A stretch of 45,764 nt of DNA from Synergistaceae bacterium (GTDB taxonomy: Bacteria; Synergistota; Synergistia; Synergistales; 79-D21), in contig JAAYVK010000089.1 in the NCBI GenBank assembly GCA_012517195.1, forward strand, positions 1 to 45,764. The letters are read 5' to 3'. The notes below the pieces were generated by a model. That model made no database searches, was not told the DNA's origin, and saw nothing but the letters and a program-made list of their open reading frames with translations. The position numbers were made by a program, and so were the translations under genes. Positions 12,167 through 24,397 of this stretch are shown piece by piece; the first letter of the stretch is position 1; the number at the start of each line of letters is the position of its first letter.

Positions 12167-12195
12167 ATAATAGCAAAAAGGTCGCGCCATGTCAA
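12167..12195 (-). promoter_or_regulatory. Sigma70-type rpoBC promoter (TTGACA-N17-TATTAT)
   Basis: Minus strand TTGACA TGGCGCGACCTTTTTGC TATTAT; -35 at 12190-12195, -10 at 12167-12172, 17 bp spacer. Confidence 0.88.
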
Positions 12196-12211
12196 CAGAC
12201 ATGGCGCGACC
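12175..12211 (-). terminator. Intrinsic terminator downstream of tRNA-Leu
   Basis: Perfect 13-bp stem GGTCGCGCCATGT / ACATGGCGCGACC, 6-nt loop CTGTTG, then TTTTT on the minus strand. Confidence 0.92.
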
Positions 12212-12240
12212 TCGCTGACCCATTCTCTGGGAATTTTTTA

Positions 12241-12327
12241 TGGTGTCGAGGGGGGGAGTTGAACCCCCACAGGCTAATGCCCACTAGAGCCTGAGTCTAG
12301 CGCGTCTACCAATTCCGCCACCCCGAC
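12241..12327 (-). tRNA. tRNA-Leu (anticodon CAG)
   Basis: 87-nt minus-strand sequence GTCGGGGTGGCGGAATTGGTAGACGCGCTAGACTCAGGCTCTAG...GGGTTCAACTCCCCCCCTCGACACCA; acceptor stem, anticodon loop CTCAGGC, long variable arm, encoded CCA. Confidence 0.96.
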
Positions 12328-12346
12328 ATCACAATCGACAAACGGG

Positions 12347-12375
12347 ATTTTAGCAACGTGCGCCCTTTTTGGCAA
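12347..12375 (-). promoter_or_regulatory. tRNA-Leu promoter (TTGCCA-N17-TAAAAT)
   Basis: -35 TTGCCA at 12370-12375 and -10 TAAAAT at 12347-12352, 17 bp spacer; predicted start about 13 nt upstream of the mature tRNA 5' end. Confidence 0.75.
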
Positions 12376-12386
12376 GGGCCTTTCTT

Positions 12387-15284
<2,898 letters not shown>

Positions 15285-15301
15285 CAGGGCCTCCAAAATT
15301 G

Positions 15302-15329
15302 AATCGCGGGCGATCGGGCGCCCGCGATT
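15302..15329 (-). terminator. Perfect 11-bp GC-rich hairpin between metG and tatD (terminator-like or mRNA-processing element)
   Basis: Minus strand AATCGCGGGCG-CCCGAT-CGCCCGCGATT followed by CAATTTT, just upstream of the tatD SD. Confidence 0.6.
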
Positions 15330-15373
15330 TTCAGACTGACACACGGTTCCGGGCGGGGTGGGCGAGCCGCCTT

Positions 15374-17302
15374 TCAGTGGATCCGGCTTCCAGGTGTTAT
15401 GGGCCTGTCGAGCGTCAGAAGAGCCAGTTCCTTTCCATCCGGGCTTTCCGCCGCAAGCAGCATCCCGTTGCTCACAACCCCCCGCAGTTTTGCGGGCTTC
15501 AGGTTGCAGATGACGATGATATCCCGCCCCACAAGTTCGGCGGGTTCGTAAAACTCCCGAATGCCCGAGACGATCGTCCTTCTCTCGTAGCCGAGGTCAA
15601 GGTTGAGCTTGTACAGTTTGCTGGCGTTCGGGACCGGTTCGACGCTCAGGACCCGGGCGGTCCTCAGTTCGATCTTCCGGAATTCCTCCACGCCGACTTC
15701 CGCCTCGTGTTCTCCTGGATCGGGGAGCAGGTTCCTTTTCGCTTCCCGTTCCGCCCTTGCTTCCTCCCAGGCTTTCAGATCGATTCGCGGGAAAAGGACC
15801 TCGTCCCTCCGGATGGTGGTCCCTTCGGGAAGAAAGCCCCACGGGTAATCTTCAAACAGGGCATTGGCGGGATCTCCTGCCAGCCCCAGCTGGTTCCACA
15901 TGCGGCAAGCCGTTTCGGGCATGAAGGGGGCCACCATGAGGGCGATCTGGATCAAGGCCTGGTACAGGGTTCCAAGGACAGAGTCCAGCCGGGGGTCATT
16001 CTCCTTCCCAAGCTTCCAGGGGGCCGTTTCGTCGATATATTTGTTCATCCGGGAAATGAATGACCAAATAGCCTTCAATGCCTCGTCGAAAGCGAACTCG
16101 GACATCCGGGCACGAACAGTCTCGAATGTCGAGGAGGCCAGCCGGGCCATTTCGAGATCAAGTGGATCCACAGGCCCGCAGGCCGTGACGGTGCAGCCCT
16201 TGAATCGCTCGATCATCTGAAGCGTTCGGTTCAGGAGGTTCCCCAGGTCGTTCGCCAGGTCCGAGTTGATCCGTTTGACAAGGGCGCTCTCGGAAAAGTC
16301 CCCGTCAAGCCCGAAGGGAACCTCGCGAAGAAGGAAGTACCGGAACGCATCCTTCCCGTAAAGGTTTACCATCTCGAACGGATCCACCACATTGCCCCTG
16401 GACTTGGACATTTTCTCCCCCTCGACGGTCCACCAGCCGTGGGAAAATACCTGGCGCGGCGGGTTGACCCCAAGGGCAAGAAGCATGGCAGGCCAGACGA
16501 CACAGTGGAACCGGATGATGTCTTTTCCAACGAGGTGACGGACGTAAGGCCAGTACTGCTTCCATTTCGCTTCTTCGTCGGGGTATCCGCAGACCGTCAG
16601 GTAATTGATCAGGGCATCGAACCAGACGTAGATGACGTGGCGGTCATCTCCCGGTACCGGGATCCCCCACTTCAGCGTCGTCCGCGAGATGGACTGGTCC
16701 TTGAGGCCGCTCCGGATAAAGCTGACGATCTCGTTATACCGGGTCCGGGGAAGGATGGCGTCCGGGTTTTCCTCGTAAAAGCGCAAGAGGGGTTCCTGGT
16801 ACCTGGACATGCGGAAGAAGTAACTTTCTTCGGTCATCTTTTCAAGCGGTCTCTTGCAATCGGGGCAAGTCTTGCCTTCCCCCATCTGGGCTTCAGGAAC
16901 GTAGGTTTCGCACGGGACACAATACCATCCTTCGTAGGTCCCCTTGTAAACGTCCCCCTGCGCTAAAAGTTTCTCAAAAACCGCCGTCACGACCTTGAAA
17001 TGCCGCTCTTCTGTTGTGCGGATGAAGTCATCGTTTGATATTCCAAGGACTTCCCAGAGCTTCTTGAAATTTTCAACCGTCTGATCGGCAAGCTGCTGCG
17101 CCGTGAGCCCCCGACTCTCCGCGGCCTGCTGGATTTTCTGCCCGTGTTCATCGGTTCCCGTAGCGAACAGGACCGGCTGGCCCATCATCCGGTGAAACCG
17201 CGCGCTGACATCGGCCGCGATCGTGGTATAGGCATGCCCGATGTGGGGAACATCGTTGACGTAATAGATGGGGGTCGTGATGTAGAAAGGTTCCCTGTTC
17301 AT
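15374..17302 (-). CDS. metG: Methionyl-tRNA synthetase with C-terminal tRNA-binding (OB-fold) domain
   Basis: MNREPFYITTPIYYVNDVPHIGHAYTT, EKMSKSRGN (KMSKS), C-terminal RTARVLSVEPVPNASKLYKL; true start at 17302 with AAAGGAGG. Confidence 0.97.
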   Translation of the reverse strand: MNREPFYITTPIYYVNDVPHIGHAYTTIAADVSARFHRMMGQPVLFATGTDEHGQKIQQAAESRGLTAQQLADQTVENFKKLWEVLGISNDDFIRTTEERHFKVVTAVFEKLLAQGDVYKGTYEGWYCVPCETYVPEAQMGEGKTCPDCKRPLEKMTEESYFFRMSRYQEPLLRFYEENPDAILPRTRYNEIVSFIRSGLKDQSISRTTLKWGIPVPGDDRHVIYVWFDALINYLTVCGYPDEEAKWKQYWPYVRHLVGKDIIRFHCVVWPAMLLALGVNPPRQVFSHGWWTVEGEKMSKSRGNVVDPFEMVNLYGKDAFRYFLLREVPFGLDGDFSESALVKRINSDLANDLGNLLNRTLQMIERFKGCTVTACGPVDPLDLEMARLASSTFETVRARMSEFAFDEALKAIWSFISRMNKYIDETAPWKLGKENDPRLDSVLGTLYQALIQIALMVAPFMPETACRMWNQLGLAGDPANALFEDYPWGFLPEGTTIRRDEVLFPRIDLKAWEEARAEREAKRNLLPDPGEHEAEVGVEEFRKIELRTARVLSVEPVPNASKLYKLNLDLGYERRTIVSGIREFYEPAELVGRDIIVICNLKPAKLRGVVSNGMLLAAESPDGKELALLTLDRPITPGSRIH

Positions 17303-17337
17303 CCTTTGATCCTCCTTTTCGCGCACCCCCTGACCGT

Positions 17338-18186
17338 TCAGAGGGATTTCCCCTGTTTTGGAGCCTTTTCGATCAGGTAGGCCTTGATCCGATTTTTCGG
17401 AATACCATATCGCTCGTGAACCATTTTGACAACATCCCTTCCCGAAAGCCCCTCTTCGACAGCCTCGTCCGCAAGCTTCTCCCAGGATTCTGAAGGGTTG
17501 TCCCCAGAGGGTTCGGCAGGCTGGGAGGCTCCCGCCACCACCAGCACCATCTCCCCCTTCATGGGAATCCGGACTCTTTCCCTCAGGTCGTCGAGGTTCA
17601 TCCTCAGGACTTCCTCGTGGACCTTGCTGAGTTCCCTGACCAAGGCGCAAGGTCGGTTCCCGAGAACGCGGGCACAATCGTCCACCTCATCGGGAAGGCG
17701 ATGGGGAGAAACGTAGAAAACCAGCGTACAGGGGACATCCTTCAAGGCGAGAAGGCTCTTCTGCCTGTCCCCTTTCCTGGCGGGAAGGAAACCCGCAAAC
17801 TGGAAGGTCTGGATCGGAAGGCCGGAAAGCACGAGCGCGGGGACAAAAGCCGTCGCTCCCGGGAGGACTTCGACCTCGATCCCCTCCCGGATGGCCTCGT
17901 TCACAAGGAAGGCCCCGGGGTCCGAGATCCCAGGCGTCCCCGCATCCGTGACCAGCGCAATCCGTTTCCCCTCACGGAGCGCCTTCAGAAAGAGCGGCGC
18001 CTTTTCCCTTTCATTGTGCTCGTGGGAAGAGACCAGCGGTGCGCGAATGCCCAGGTGATTCAACAGGCGAAGCGTTCTCCTCGTATCCTCGCAGGCGATC
18101 CAGTCTGCCTCCCGGAGAACCCGGATCGCCCTCAGGGTGATGTCCTCGAGGTTCCCCACCGGCGTCGGGACAACAATCAGAGGCAT
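17338..18186 (-). CDS. rsmI: 16S rRNA (cytidine1402-2'-O)-methyltransferase
   Basis: 282 aa; PLIVVPTPVGNLEDITLRAIRVLREAD, EDTRRT, VTDAGTPGISDPG. Confidence 0.96.
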   Translation of the reverse strand: MPLIVVPTPVGNLEDITLRAIRVLREADWIACEDTRRTLRLLNHLGIRAPLVSSHEHNEREKAPLFLKALREGKRIALVTDAGTPGISDPGAFLVNEAIREGIEVEVLPGATAFVPALVLSGLPIQTFQFAGFLPARKGDRQKSLLALKDVPCTLVFYVSPHRLPDEVDDCARVLGNRPCALVRELSKVHEEVLRMNLDDLRERVRIPMKGEMVLVVAGASQPAEPSGDNPSESWEKLADEAVEEGLSGRDVVKMVHERYGIPKNRIKAYLIEKAPKQGKSL

Positions 18187-18923
18187 GGCGGACTCTCCAG
18201 GCGGTAGGAGGCAAGAAGTTCACTCGTGTAGTTTCCGCTTTCGTTCGTGATGAAGAGGGGAGGATCGACCACAAGGCCTCCCCTGCCCTGCTTCATCGCA
18301 GCAAGGAGAAAGGTCGAGGCCTCCTTCCCGGGGCCCGGGTGGACGAAACGGATCCGCTTGGGCTCAAGGGCCTTTTGAACCAGCAGGGTCAGCGCTTCCG
18401 CGGCACGGGCGGCCCTCAGGACAAGAAAGAACCTCCCCCTGGGCTTCAGGAGAAAGCTCGCGGCTGAAAAAACATCCGCCAGGGAGCATGCTGTCCCGTG
18501 GCGGGCCACCGCCTTGGCGGAACGGGGACTGACCCGGCTTCTCTCCGGGTCGTTGTAGGGGGGGTTCATGAGCACGACGTCAAAGGATTCTGCCGCATAA
18601 AACTTCCGGATCTCCCGCAAGTCTCCCCGGGAAACGTGCACTCGGCCGTCGAGCCCGTTAAGCCGGGCATTCTCACGGGCCATCTCCACCAGGTCCTCTC
18701 TGATCTCGAGCCCTTCGAAGGCTGCCGCCTCCGGGTACTTTCGGGCGAGGATGAAGAGCACGGCCCCGTGGGCGCAGCCCAGTTCGAGGACCCGATCCCC
18801 CCGCTTGACCCTGGACGCGGCCGCAAGCAGGATGGTGTCGACGGAAACCCGGGGGCCCTCCAGGGGCTGGATGAGATTCAGCTCACCGAATAGGATGTCG
18901 TCCCGGCTCGTTTCAGCCCTCAT
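18177..18923 (-). CDS. TrmN6/YfiC-like adenine-N6 methyltransferase
   Basis: VLELGCAHGAVLFILA SAM-binding motif and VLMNPPYNDPERSRVSP catalytic motif. Confidence 0.85.
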   Translation of the reverse strand: MRAETSRDDILFGELNLIQPLEGPRVSVDTILLAAASRVKRGDRVLELGCAHGAVLFILARKYPEAAAFEGLEIREDLVEMARENARLNGLDGRVHVSRGDLREIRKFYAAESFDVVLMNPPYNDPERSRVSPRSAKAVARHGTACSLADVFSAASFLLKPRGRFFLVLRAARAAEALTLLVQKALEPKRIRFVHPGPGKEASTFLLAAMKQGRGGLVVDPPLFITNESGNYTSELLASYRLESPPCL

Positions 18924-21900
18924 GTCCAGTCCTCCATCCGCACCCCGACCAGCTGCGAGAGGCCCGGTTCCGAAAGCGTGACCCCGTAAAGCACATCCGC
19001 CTTTTCCATCGTCGTTCTCCTGTGCGTCATGGCAAGAATCTGGAGTTCCCTGGCGTATTCCGCGGCAAGATCCACGTAGCGCCTCAGATTCACCTCATCA
19101 AGGGCCGCATCCGCCTCGTCCAGGATCGCGATGGGAACCCGCGCCTCTTCCATCGCCGCGAACAACAGCGCGATGGCGGTCAACGACTGTTCTCCTCCCG
19201 ACAGCTGGGCAAGCCCTTGAGGGCGTTTTCCGGGGGGGCGGGCAGTGAAATCCACTCCGGCCTCCCATCCCTCCTGGGGGCCCTCGATCTGCAGGTGGGC
19301 TTCCCCACCCCCGAAAAGTCTCTGGAACAGCGCGTTGAACCGCCTGTCGATCCCGTCCATTGCCTTGCCGAAGACCCGCGATGCTTCCCGGTCCGTTTCC
19401 GCGATAAAGCCCTGGAGGGACCGTATCCCCTCCCTGACATCGGCGCACTGTTCGGAAAGAAATGCCGTGCGCTCCAGGAGAGATTCCTCCTCGGAAAGCA
19501 CCCCTAGCTCCACTTCGCCCATGGCCCGCAGGACCTTTTCCGCGTTCCGGATCGACCGCTTGACCTCATCGAGATCGATTTCCCCGCACCGTCCAGGCCC
19601 AGGGTACGGGAATTTTTCTTCCCATTCCGCCATGAGCTCGGCCAGCCCGTTTCCGGCTTCCAGGATTTCTCGCTCCAGTTCTTCCAGGCGGGCCAGGCAA
19701 CGGCGGCTGGCTTCCCCCGCCCTTCCTTCGCGGGCAACGACCCGGACCAATGATTTTTGATCCTTTTCCAGGCGCCCGGCGATTGTACGCTCCATTTCTT
19801 CAAGGCCGCTTTTTGTCCTCCAGAGGGCAAGGTAATTCTGCCCCAGGCGGGCGAGATCTTCAAAAAGCTTTTCGAGGACGCTCTCCCGGGAGGCGATTCT
19901 CGCTTCCTCGGTTTTGAGCGATTCCCGGACCCCTCGAACCTCCTTGTCCATCCTTTTCAGCAGTTCCAGGGTTCCCCTCTGTTTTTCCTCCAGCAGGAGA
20001 ACCTCTGTTTCAAGTCCCGTCGGTCCCTCGTCCGGGGGGAAGTTTTCCTTTTCCTGCTCAAGGGTTCCGATCTTCTCTTCGGCCTGTCTTTTTTCGAGGA
20101 TGAGAGCCAGGAGACATTTGCCGGTCTCCGACAAGCCTGCCTTCAGCTTTTTCTCCGCGTCGGCAAGCTGGCGGATTTCCCTTTCCGTCCGGTCTCTCCG
20201 GGCGTGCAGAAGGCGCAAGGCCTCCTCCGCTTCCCGCCTCTCAGAAAAAGCCCGATCCTTTTCCTCTGAAGCCTCGATTTCCACGGCTTCCGCGCGGGCG
20301 AGCTCCGCTTCCAGGCGGCGGATTTCCGCCTGCAGGTTCTCCAGCAATGCCTCGGTTTCCTTCGTCTTGCGGCGGATTTCCATCCCGCCGCTGCCGGTTT
20401 TCTGGGCTCCTCCCGAAATGGAACCGCCGGGCATGAAAACCTCCCCGTCGAGGGTGGCAACCGCAAGCCTGGGACGGCGTCTCACCAGATCCGAGGCAAA
20501 ACGGTAATTCTCGAGAACCAGGAGGTCTCCCAGCAAATGCTCGATCGCCTTTTCCCAATCCTTTTCGGCAACAACCAGGTCCAACGCCCACCCCAGCACT
20601 CCCGGTTCCCTGGTTAGGCCCGGATCCCTCCTGGCGGGTTTTGCCCCGCGGCACCGCTCGAGGGGAAGGAACGTGGCCCTGCCCGCCCCGGACTGGCGAA
20701 GCTTCTCGATGCAAACCCCCGCTTCTTCCATATCCCTGACAAGGAGCCAGAACTGCCTTGCTCCCAAATAGGACTCGATGGCTTTCTCGAAACGGCCCGG
20801 GCATTCAAACGCTTCGATGACTGGAACGGGAGAAACCGCAAGCCTCCCCAGCCGCGAGGCGGCAACAAGGAACTGCACCGCCTTGGGAAAAACCTGGCCG
20901 TCGAGCTTCTGATTCAGGCTTTCCAGCTCCTGGGCCACCTGGCTTTCTTTTTTCCGGAGCCTGGAAAGTTCCGTCGCCGTCCTCTGGGAGAGGGCGAAAG
21001 CCTCCGCATGCCTTTCGACGGCCAGCTCTGCGCTCCCGACGAGGGAGAGTACCTGGGCCTCCCTCTCCGCCCCTGCGGTCTCGAGACGGGAAAGCTCCTC
21101 CTGCAACCCCCGGCGTTCCGCTTCCAGAGAAGCCCATTGCCGGCCGAGCGCAGCCAGCCTTGCCTTTTGTGTTTCCTCTTCGGCCTGCAGTTCGGCCCTC
21201 CTGCGGGTAAGGGATCTCAATTCCTTTTCGCGTTTTTCCCAATCCTGCCGCCGCAGCAAACGGTCCTCCCGTAGGGCAATAGCCTCTGCCTTCTTCCTGG
21301 AGAGCTCGGCTTCAAGGGATTTCAAAAGATCCCTCTGGGCGCGCTCATCTCTTTCCAGGCCCTGCAGAGCCTCTTCCTTGGCAAGGCATTCCGCCCGGGC
21401 GGTCTTGACCTGGTCCCTGTTCATCCTCACAGAGGAAGCAAGGGACGCGGCCTGCCGAAGAGTTTCCTGAAGGGAGCTGGAAGCCGCAGCCTGCCTGCGG
21501 CGGCAATCCTCCATCTCCTTCTGGAGGGATTCGAGCTCCTTTTGCAACAAACCCTTTCGGCGCGTCCATCCCGCGCTCCAGAAAGAATGCCGGACCTGCT
21601 CCCGGACCAGGATTTCCCGCCGGGTTTTGAGCGCCTCCAGGGCGATTTCCGACCGCTCCCTTCGTAGCCAGTAATATAGACGCCGCTGTTCTTCAAGAAG
21701 GTCCAAAACCTCTTTGGCCTTCCTGGCCTTCTCCACCATGGGAGCGATTTCATCGCGGCGCGCCGAAAGCTCCGAAAGAAGGGTCAGCAGGCGCAACAGC
21801 TCGTCTTCAGCTTTTCTGAGCCGGTCGACCGCCTCTTCCCTTTTTCTTCGGTAAAGGTCGATCCCGAAAAGGCCCTCGAGGAGCATCCTCCGCTGGAGGG

Positions 21901-22339
21901 GCTTTTGCTGGATGATTTCCGAAATCTCGCCCTGCCCGATAAAGGCAAACCGAATGCCCTCCAGGCCCCAGTCCCGCTTGATCTGGTCCAGGTCCTGGAG
22001 GCGGGCCCGATTTCCGTCGATGGTCAGTAGGCCGTTGCCTTCCCTGTCGATCTTCCTCCGGATCCGGCAGTCCTTTTTTCCGGACACCAGCCGGACTGAA
22101 GCCTCGGCTTCCTTGCAGGGGGACAGGCTCACGCTGCCCTGGAAAAGGAGATCGGTCTGCCGCGAAATCCTCAGCTCCGAAGGGGACCCCTCCCCCAGGA
22201 CCCAGCGAACGGCATCGAGAAGATTGCTCTTGCCGCTTCCGTTGGGGCCTACGATGCAGGTCAGCCCTGGCGAAAGCAAGAGTTCGTGCTCTCCCCCGAA
22301 GCTTTTAAATCCCTTGAGCTGCAGCTGAGCGATATACAT
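18920..22339 (-). CDS. smc: Chromosome segregation protein SMC
   Basis: MYIAQLQLKGFKSFGGEHELLLSPGLTCIVGPNGSGKSNLLDAVRWVLGE (Walker A), coiled coils, AQLSGGEQSLTAIALLFA and ILDEADAALDE; start refined to 22339. Confidence 0.96.
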   Translation of the reverse strand: MYIAQLQLKGFKSFGGEHELLLSPGLTCIVGPNGSGKSNLLDAVRWVLGEGSPSELRISRQTDLLFQGSVSLSPCKEAEASVRLVSGKKDCRIRRKIDREGNGLLTIDGNRARLQDLDQIKRDWGLEGIRFAFIGQGEISEIIQQKPLQRRMLLEGLFGIDLYRRKREEAVDRLRKAEDELLRLLTLLSELSARRDEIAPMVEKARKAKEVLDLLEEQRRLYYWLRRERSEIALEALKTRREILVREQVRHSFWSAGWTRRKGLLQKELESLQKEMEDCRRRQAAASSSLQETLRQAASLASSVRMNRDQVKTARAECLAKEEALQGLERDERAQRDLLKSLEAELSRKKAEAIALREDRLLRRQDWEKREKELRSLTRRRAELQAEEETQKARLAALGRQWASLEAERRGLQEELSRLETAGAEREAQVLSLVGSAELAVERHAEAFALSQRTATELSRLRKKESQVAQELESLNQKLDGQVFPKAVQFLVAASRLGRLAVSPVPVIEAFECPGRFEKAIESYLGARQFWLLVRDMEEAGVCIEKLRQSGAGRATFLPLERCRGAKPARRDPGLTREPGVLGWALDLVVAEKDWEKAIEHLLGDLLVLENYRFASDLVRRRPRLAVATLDGEVFMPGGSISGGAQKTGSGGMEIRRKTKETEALLENLQAEIRRLEAELARAEAVEIEASEEKDRAFSERREAEEALRLLHARRDRTEREIRQLADAEKKLKAGLSETGKCLLALILEKRQAEEKIGTLEQEKENFPPDEGPTGLETEVLLLEEKQRGTLELLKRMDKEVRGVRESLKTEEARIASRESVLEKLFEDLARLGQNYLALWRTKSGLEEMERTIAGRLEKDQKSLVRVVAREGRAGEASRRCLARLEELEREILEAGNGLAELMAEWEEKFPYPGPGRCGEIDLDEVKRSIRNAEKVLRAMGEVELGVLSEEESLLERTAFLSEQCADVREGIRSLQGFIAETDREASRVFGKAMDGIDRRFNALFQRLFGGGEAHLQIEGPQEGWEAGVDFTARPPGKRPQGLAQLSGGEQSLTAIALLFAAMEEARVPIAILDEADAALDEVNLRRYVDLAAEYARELQILAMTHRRTTMEKADVLYGVTLSEPGLSQLVGVRMEDWT

Positions 22340-23780
22340 TGAATTTGTGTTCCGCCTGGCTCTGGGAACCCTGGAAATCGAGGCGGAATTTTTCCCAGGG
22401 GAAAGCCGGCATTTCCCGGAGGAAAATCTTCCTCTCGAACTCTTCTTCCCAGCTTTCCAGGTAGTTCTCCACGATGTGCCTGGCAACTGCGGGATAAAGC
22501 TCCAGGATCAGCGCTTCCGCCTTGCCGGTCCGACAGACCTTCCGCAGGAAGCGCTTGATCGAAAGGGCGACGGTGTCTTCCTTCAGCACCCAGCCGTTCC
22601 CGGAGCAAAAGGGGCAGCTTTTCGTGAAGGTTCCCCGAAGATCACTCCTGGCTCTCTTCCGGGTGATTTCCACAAGTCCCAGCTGTGTGACGCCGTAAAC
22701 CCTGGCCTTGCATCGGTCATGGCGGAAAACTTCCTCGAGACGCTGCAAAAGGATGTTCCTGTCCTCCTCGTATTCCATGTCGATGAAATCCACCACGACG
22801 ATGCCGCCGATCGACCGGAGGCGCAGGACCCGGTAAACCGCCTCCGCAGCCTCGAGGTTTGTCTTCAGAACCGTTTCCCTCAGGCTCGTCGCCCCGACAT
22901 ATTTCCCCGTGTTTACGTCGATGACGGTCAGGGCCTCGGTCTGGTCAACCACGAGGGTTCCCCCCGAGGGAAGCCAGACCTTGCGTTCCAGCGCCGCCGC
23001 CAGTTCCTTTTCAATCCCGTAAAATTCGAAGATCGGGACGGAACCTCCGTACAGTTCGACCCTGGGCGGGTTAACCGCAAAAAAATCCCGGACATAGGCA
23101 GAAACTTTCTCGAATTCCTCGGGACAATCCAGGACAATTTCAGAAACATCGCCGTTCAGTTCGTCCCTGAGGATTCTCCCGACCAGGCCGATGTCCCTGT
23201 ACAAAAGAGAGGGGGCGGGCTGCCTCTCGGCCAGTGCGGCAATTTCCGCCCACTCCTCCAGGAGCATCGCAAGGTCCGCCTGGAGGGCTTCTACCGGAAC
23301 CCCCTCGGCCACGGTCCTCACGATGACACCGAATCCCTCCGGCCGGAGGGCCCGGGCAACCTGCCGCAGGCGCTTGCGCTCCCCTTCTTCCAGGATTCTC
23401 CTGGAAACCCCCGTTTCATTGCCTCCGGGAACCAGAACGAGGAAGCGGCCGGGAAGGGAAAGACGGGTGGAAACCCTCGCCCCTTTCCCCTTCCTTGCCG
23501 TTTTCACCACCTGGACAACCACCTCGGTATTGGCCCGGATATCCACACCGCGCGCGTCTTCAAGGTAGAGAAAGGCATTCCGGCCATCCCCGAGATTGAC
23601 GAAAGCGGCGTTCATCCCGGGAAGAACGCTGTCGACGCGTGCCTTGAAAATCTCGCCCGCCTTCTGCGTCTCCCACATCCGCTCGCAGAAAATTTCCGCA
23701 ACGCGCCCATCTTCCAGGATCGCCAGGCGCATTTCTTCAGAATCCAGAACGTTTGCGATGATCTGTCTTTCGCTCGACAT
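22305..23780 (-). CDS. rng: Ribonuclease E/G family protein
   Basis: MSSERQIIANVLDSEEMRLAILEDGRVAEIF..., S1-type segment, GGIVVVDFIDM, VYGVTQLGLVEITRKR, CPFCSGNGWV. Confidence 0.95.
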   Translation of the reverse strand: MSSERQIIANVLDSEEMRLAILEDGRVAEIFCERMWETQKAGEIFKARVDSVLPGMNAAFVNLGDGRNAFLYLEDARGVDIRANTEVVVQVVKTARKGKGARVSTRLSLPGRFLVLVPGGNETGVSRRILEEGERKRLRQVARALRPEGFGVIVRTVAEGVPVEALQADLAMLLEEWAEIAALAERQPAPSLLYRDIGLVGRILRDELNGDVSEIVLDCPEEFEKVSAYVRDFFAVNPPRVELYGGSVPIFEFYGIEKELAAALERKVWLPSGGTLVVDQTEALTVIDVNTGKYVGATSLRETVLKTNLEAAEAVYRVLRLRSIGGIVVVDFIDMEYEEDRNILLQRLEEVFRHDRCKARVYGVTQLGLVEITRKRARSDLRGTFTKSCPFCSGNGWVLKEDTVALSIKRFLRKVCRTGKAEALILELYPAVARHIVENYLESWEEEFERKIFLREMPAFPWEKFRLDFQGSQSQAEHKFNVYRSAAAQGI

Positions 23781-23797
23781 CCCGTCACTCTCCAAAA

Positions 23798-24397
23798 TCA
23801 AACGAGGGACTTAACGGTGTTCAAATCCCAGCCTCCAACCGCTGTCCTCAGGATCAGAAGGTCCTTCCATCCCTCCACAAGGTCCGAAGCCCGGAAAGCC
23901 TTGACCAGAAAGCCTGGGCCGAAACGGTCCGGCTGGGCGAGAACGATTCGGGCCGATTCGCCGTCAAAATCCATGGCGTAGAGGATTCCGGGTTCCTGGA
24001 GGGCAGATTCCACGGCCAGCCTCAGCGCCCCTTCTCCGGGAAATGCGCTCCTGAAGAAAACCCGGTACTCCGCCGCCTTGCAGAGGCGACTCAGCGAAGG
24101 CCCCTCCACGATCGAGGCCCGAAGGAGGGTGAAGCCCGGCGGCATCCCTTTCTGCCAGTCTTCAAGCGCCCTTTCCCCCCAATTCCCGACCCAGATTTCC
24201 GCGGGTTCCGCCAATGCCGGGACCCCAACGGGCAACGCCGGTCCGAGGCTGATTTTCGGGTGAGGGGAAAACCCTTCCGTCAGCAGAACGGGCAACCCTG
24301 CCCTCCTCGCTGACCTTGCGAAAAGGGGAGGCAGCTCCACGTGCGGGACAAATGCCGAAAGCCCTCTTTTCGCGTAGAGAAAGCGTACCCGGCTCAC
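23798..24397 (-). CDS. DUF2344/TIGR03936 family protein, radical-SAM linked
   Basis: VSRVRFLYAKRGLSAFVPHVELPPLFARSARRAGLPVLLTEGFSPHPKISLGPALPVG; GTG start overlaps the upstream stop by 4 nt. Confidence 0.9.
   Translation of the reverse strand: MSRVRFLYAKRGLSAFVPHVELPPLFARSARRAGLPVLLTEGFSPHPKISLGPALPVGVPALAEPAEIWVGNWGERALEDWQKGMPPGFTLLRASIVEGPSLSRLCKAAEYRVFFRSAFPGEGALRLAVESALQEPGILYAMDFDGESARIVLAQPDRFGPGFLVKAFRASDLVEGWKDLLILRTAVGGWDLNTVKSLV

Noticed and set aside
17303-17677. N-terminal extension of metG
   Set aside because: Overlaps rsmI; the canonical MetRS N-terminus begins at 17302 after a strong SD.
22340-22486. N-terminal extension of smc
   Set aside because: Lies within rng; the SMC family begins MYIAQLQLKGFKSF at 22339.
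22347-23981. 544-aa plus-strand ORF opposite rng
   Set aside because: Antisense shadow; no motifs or SD support.
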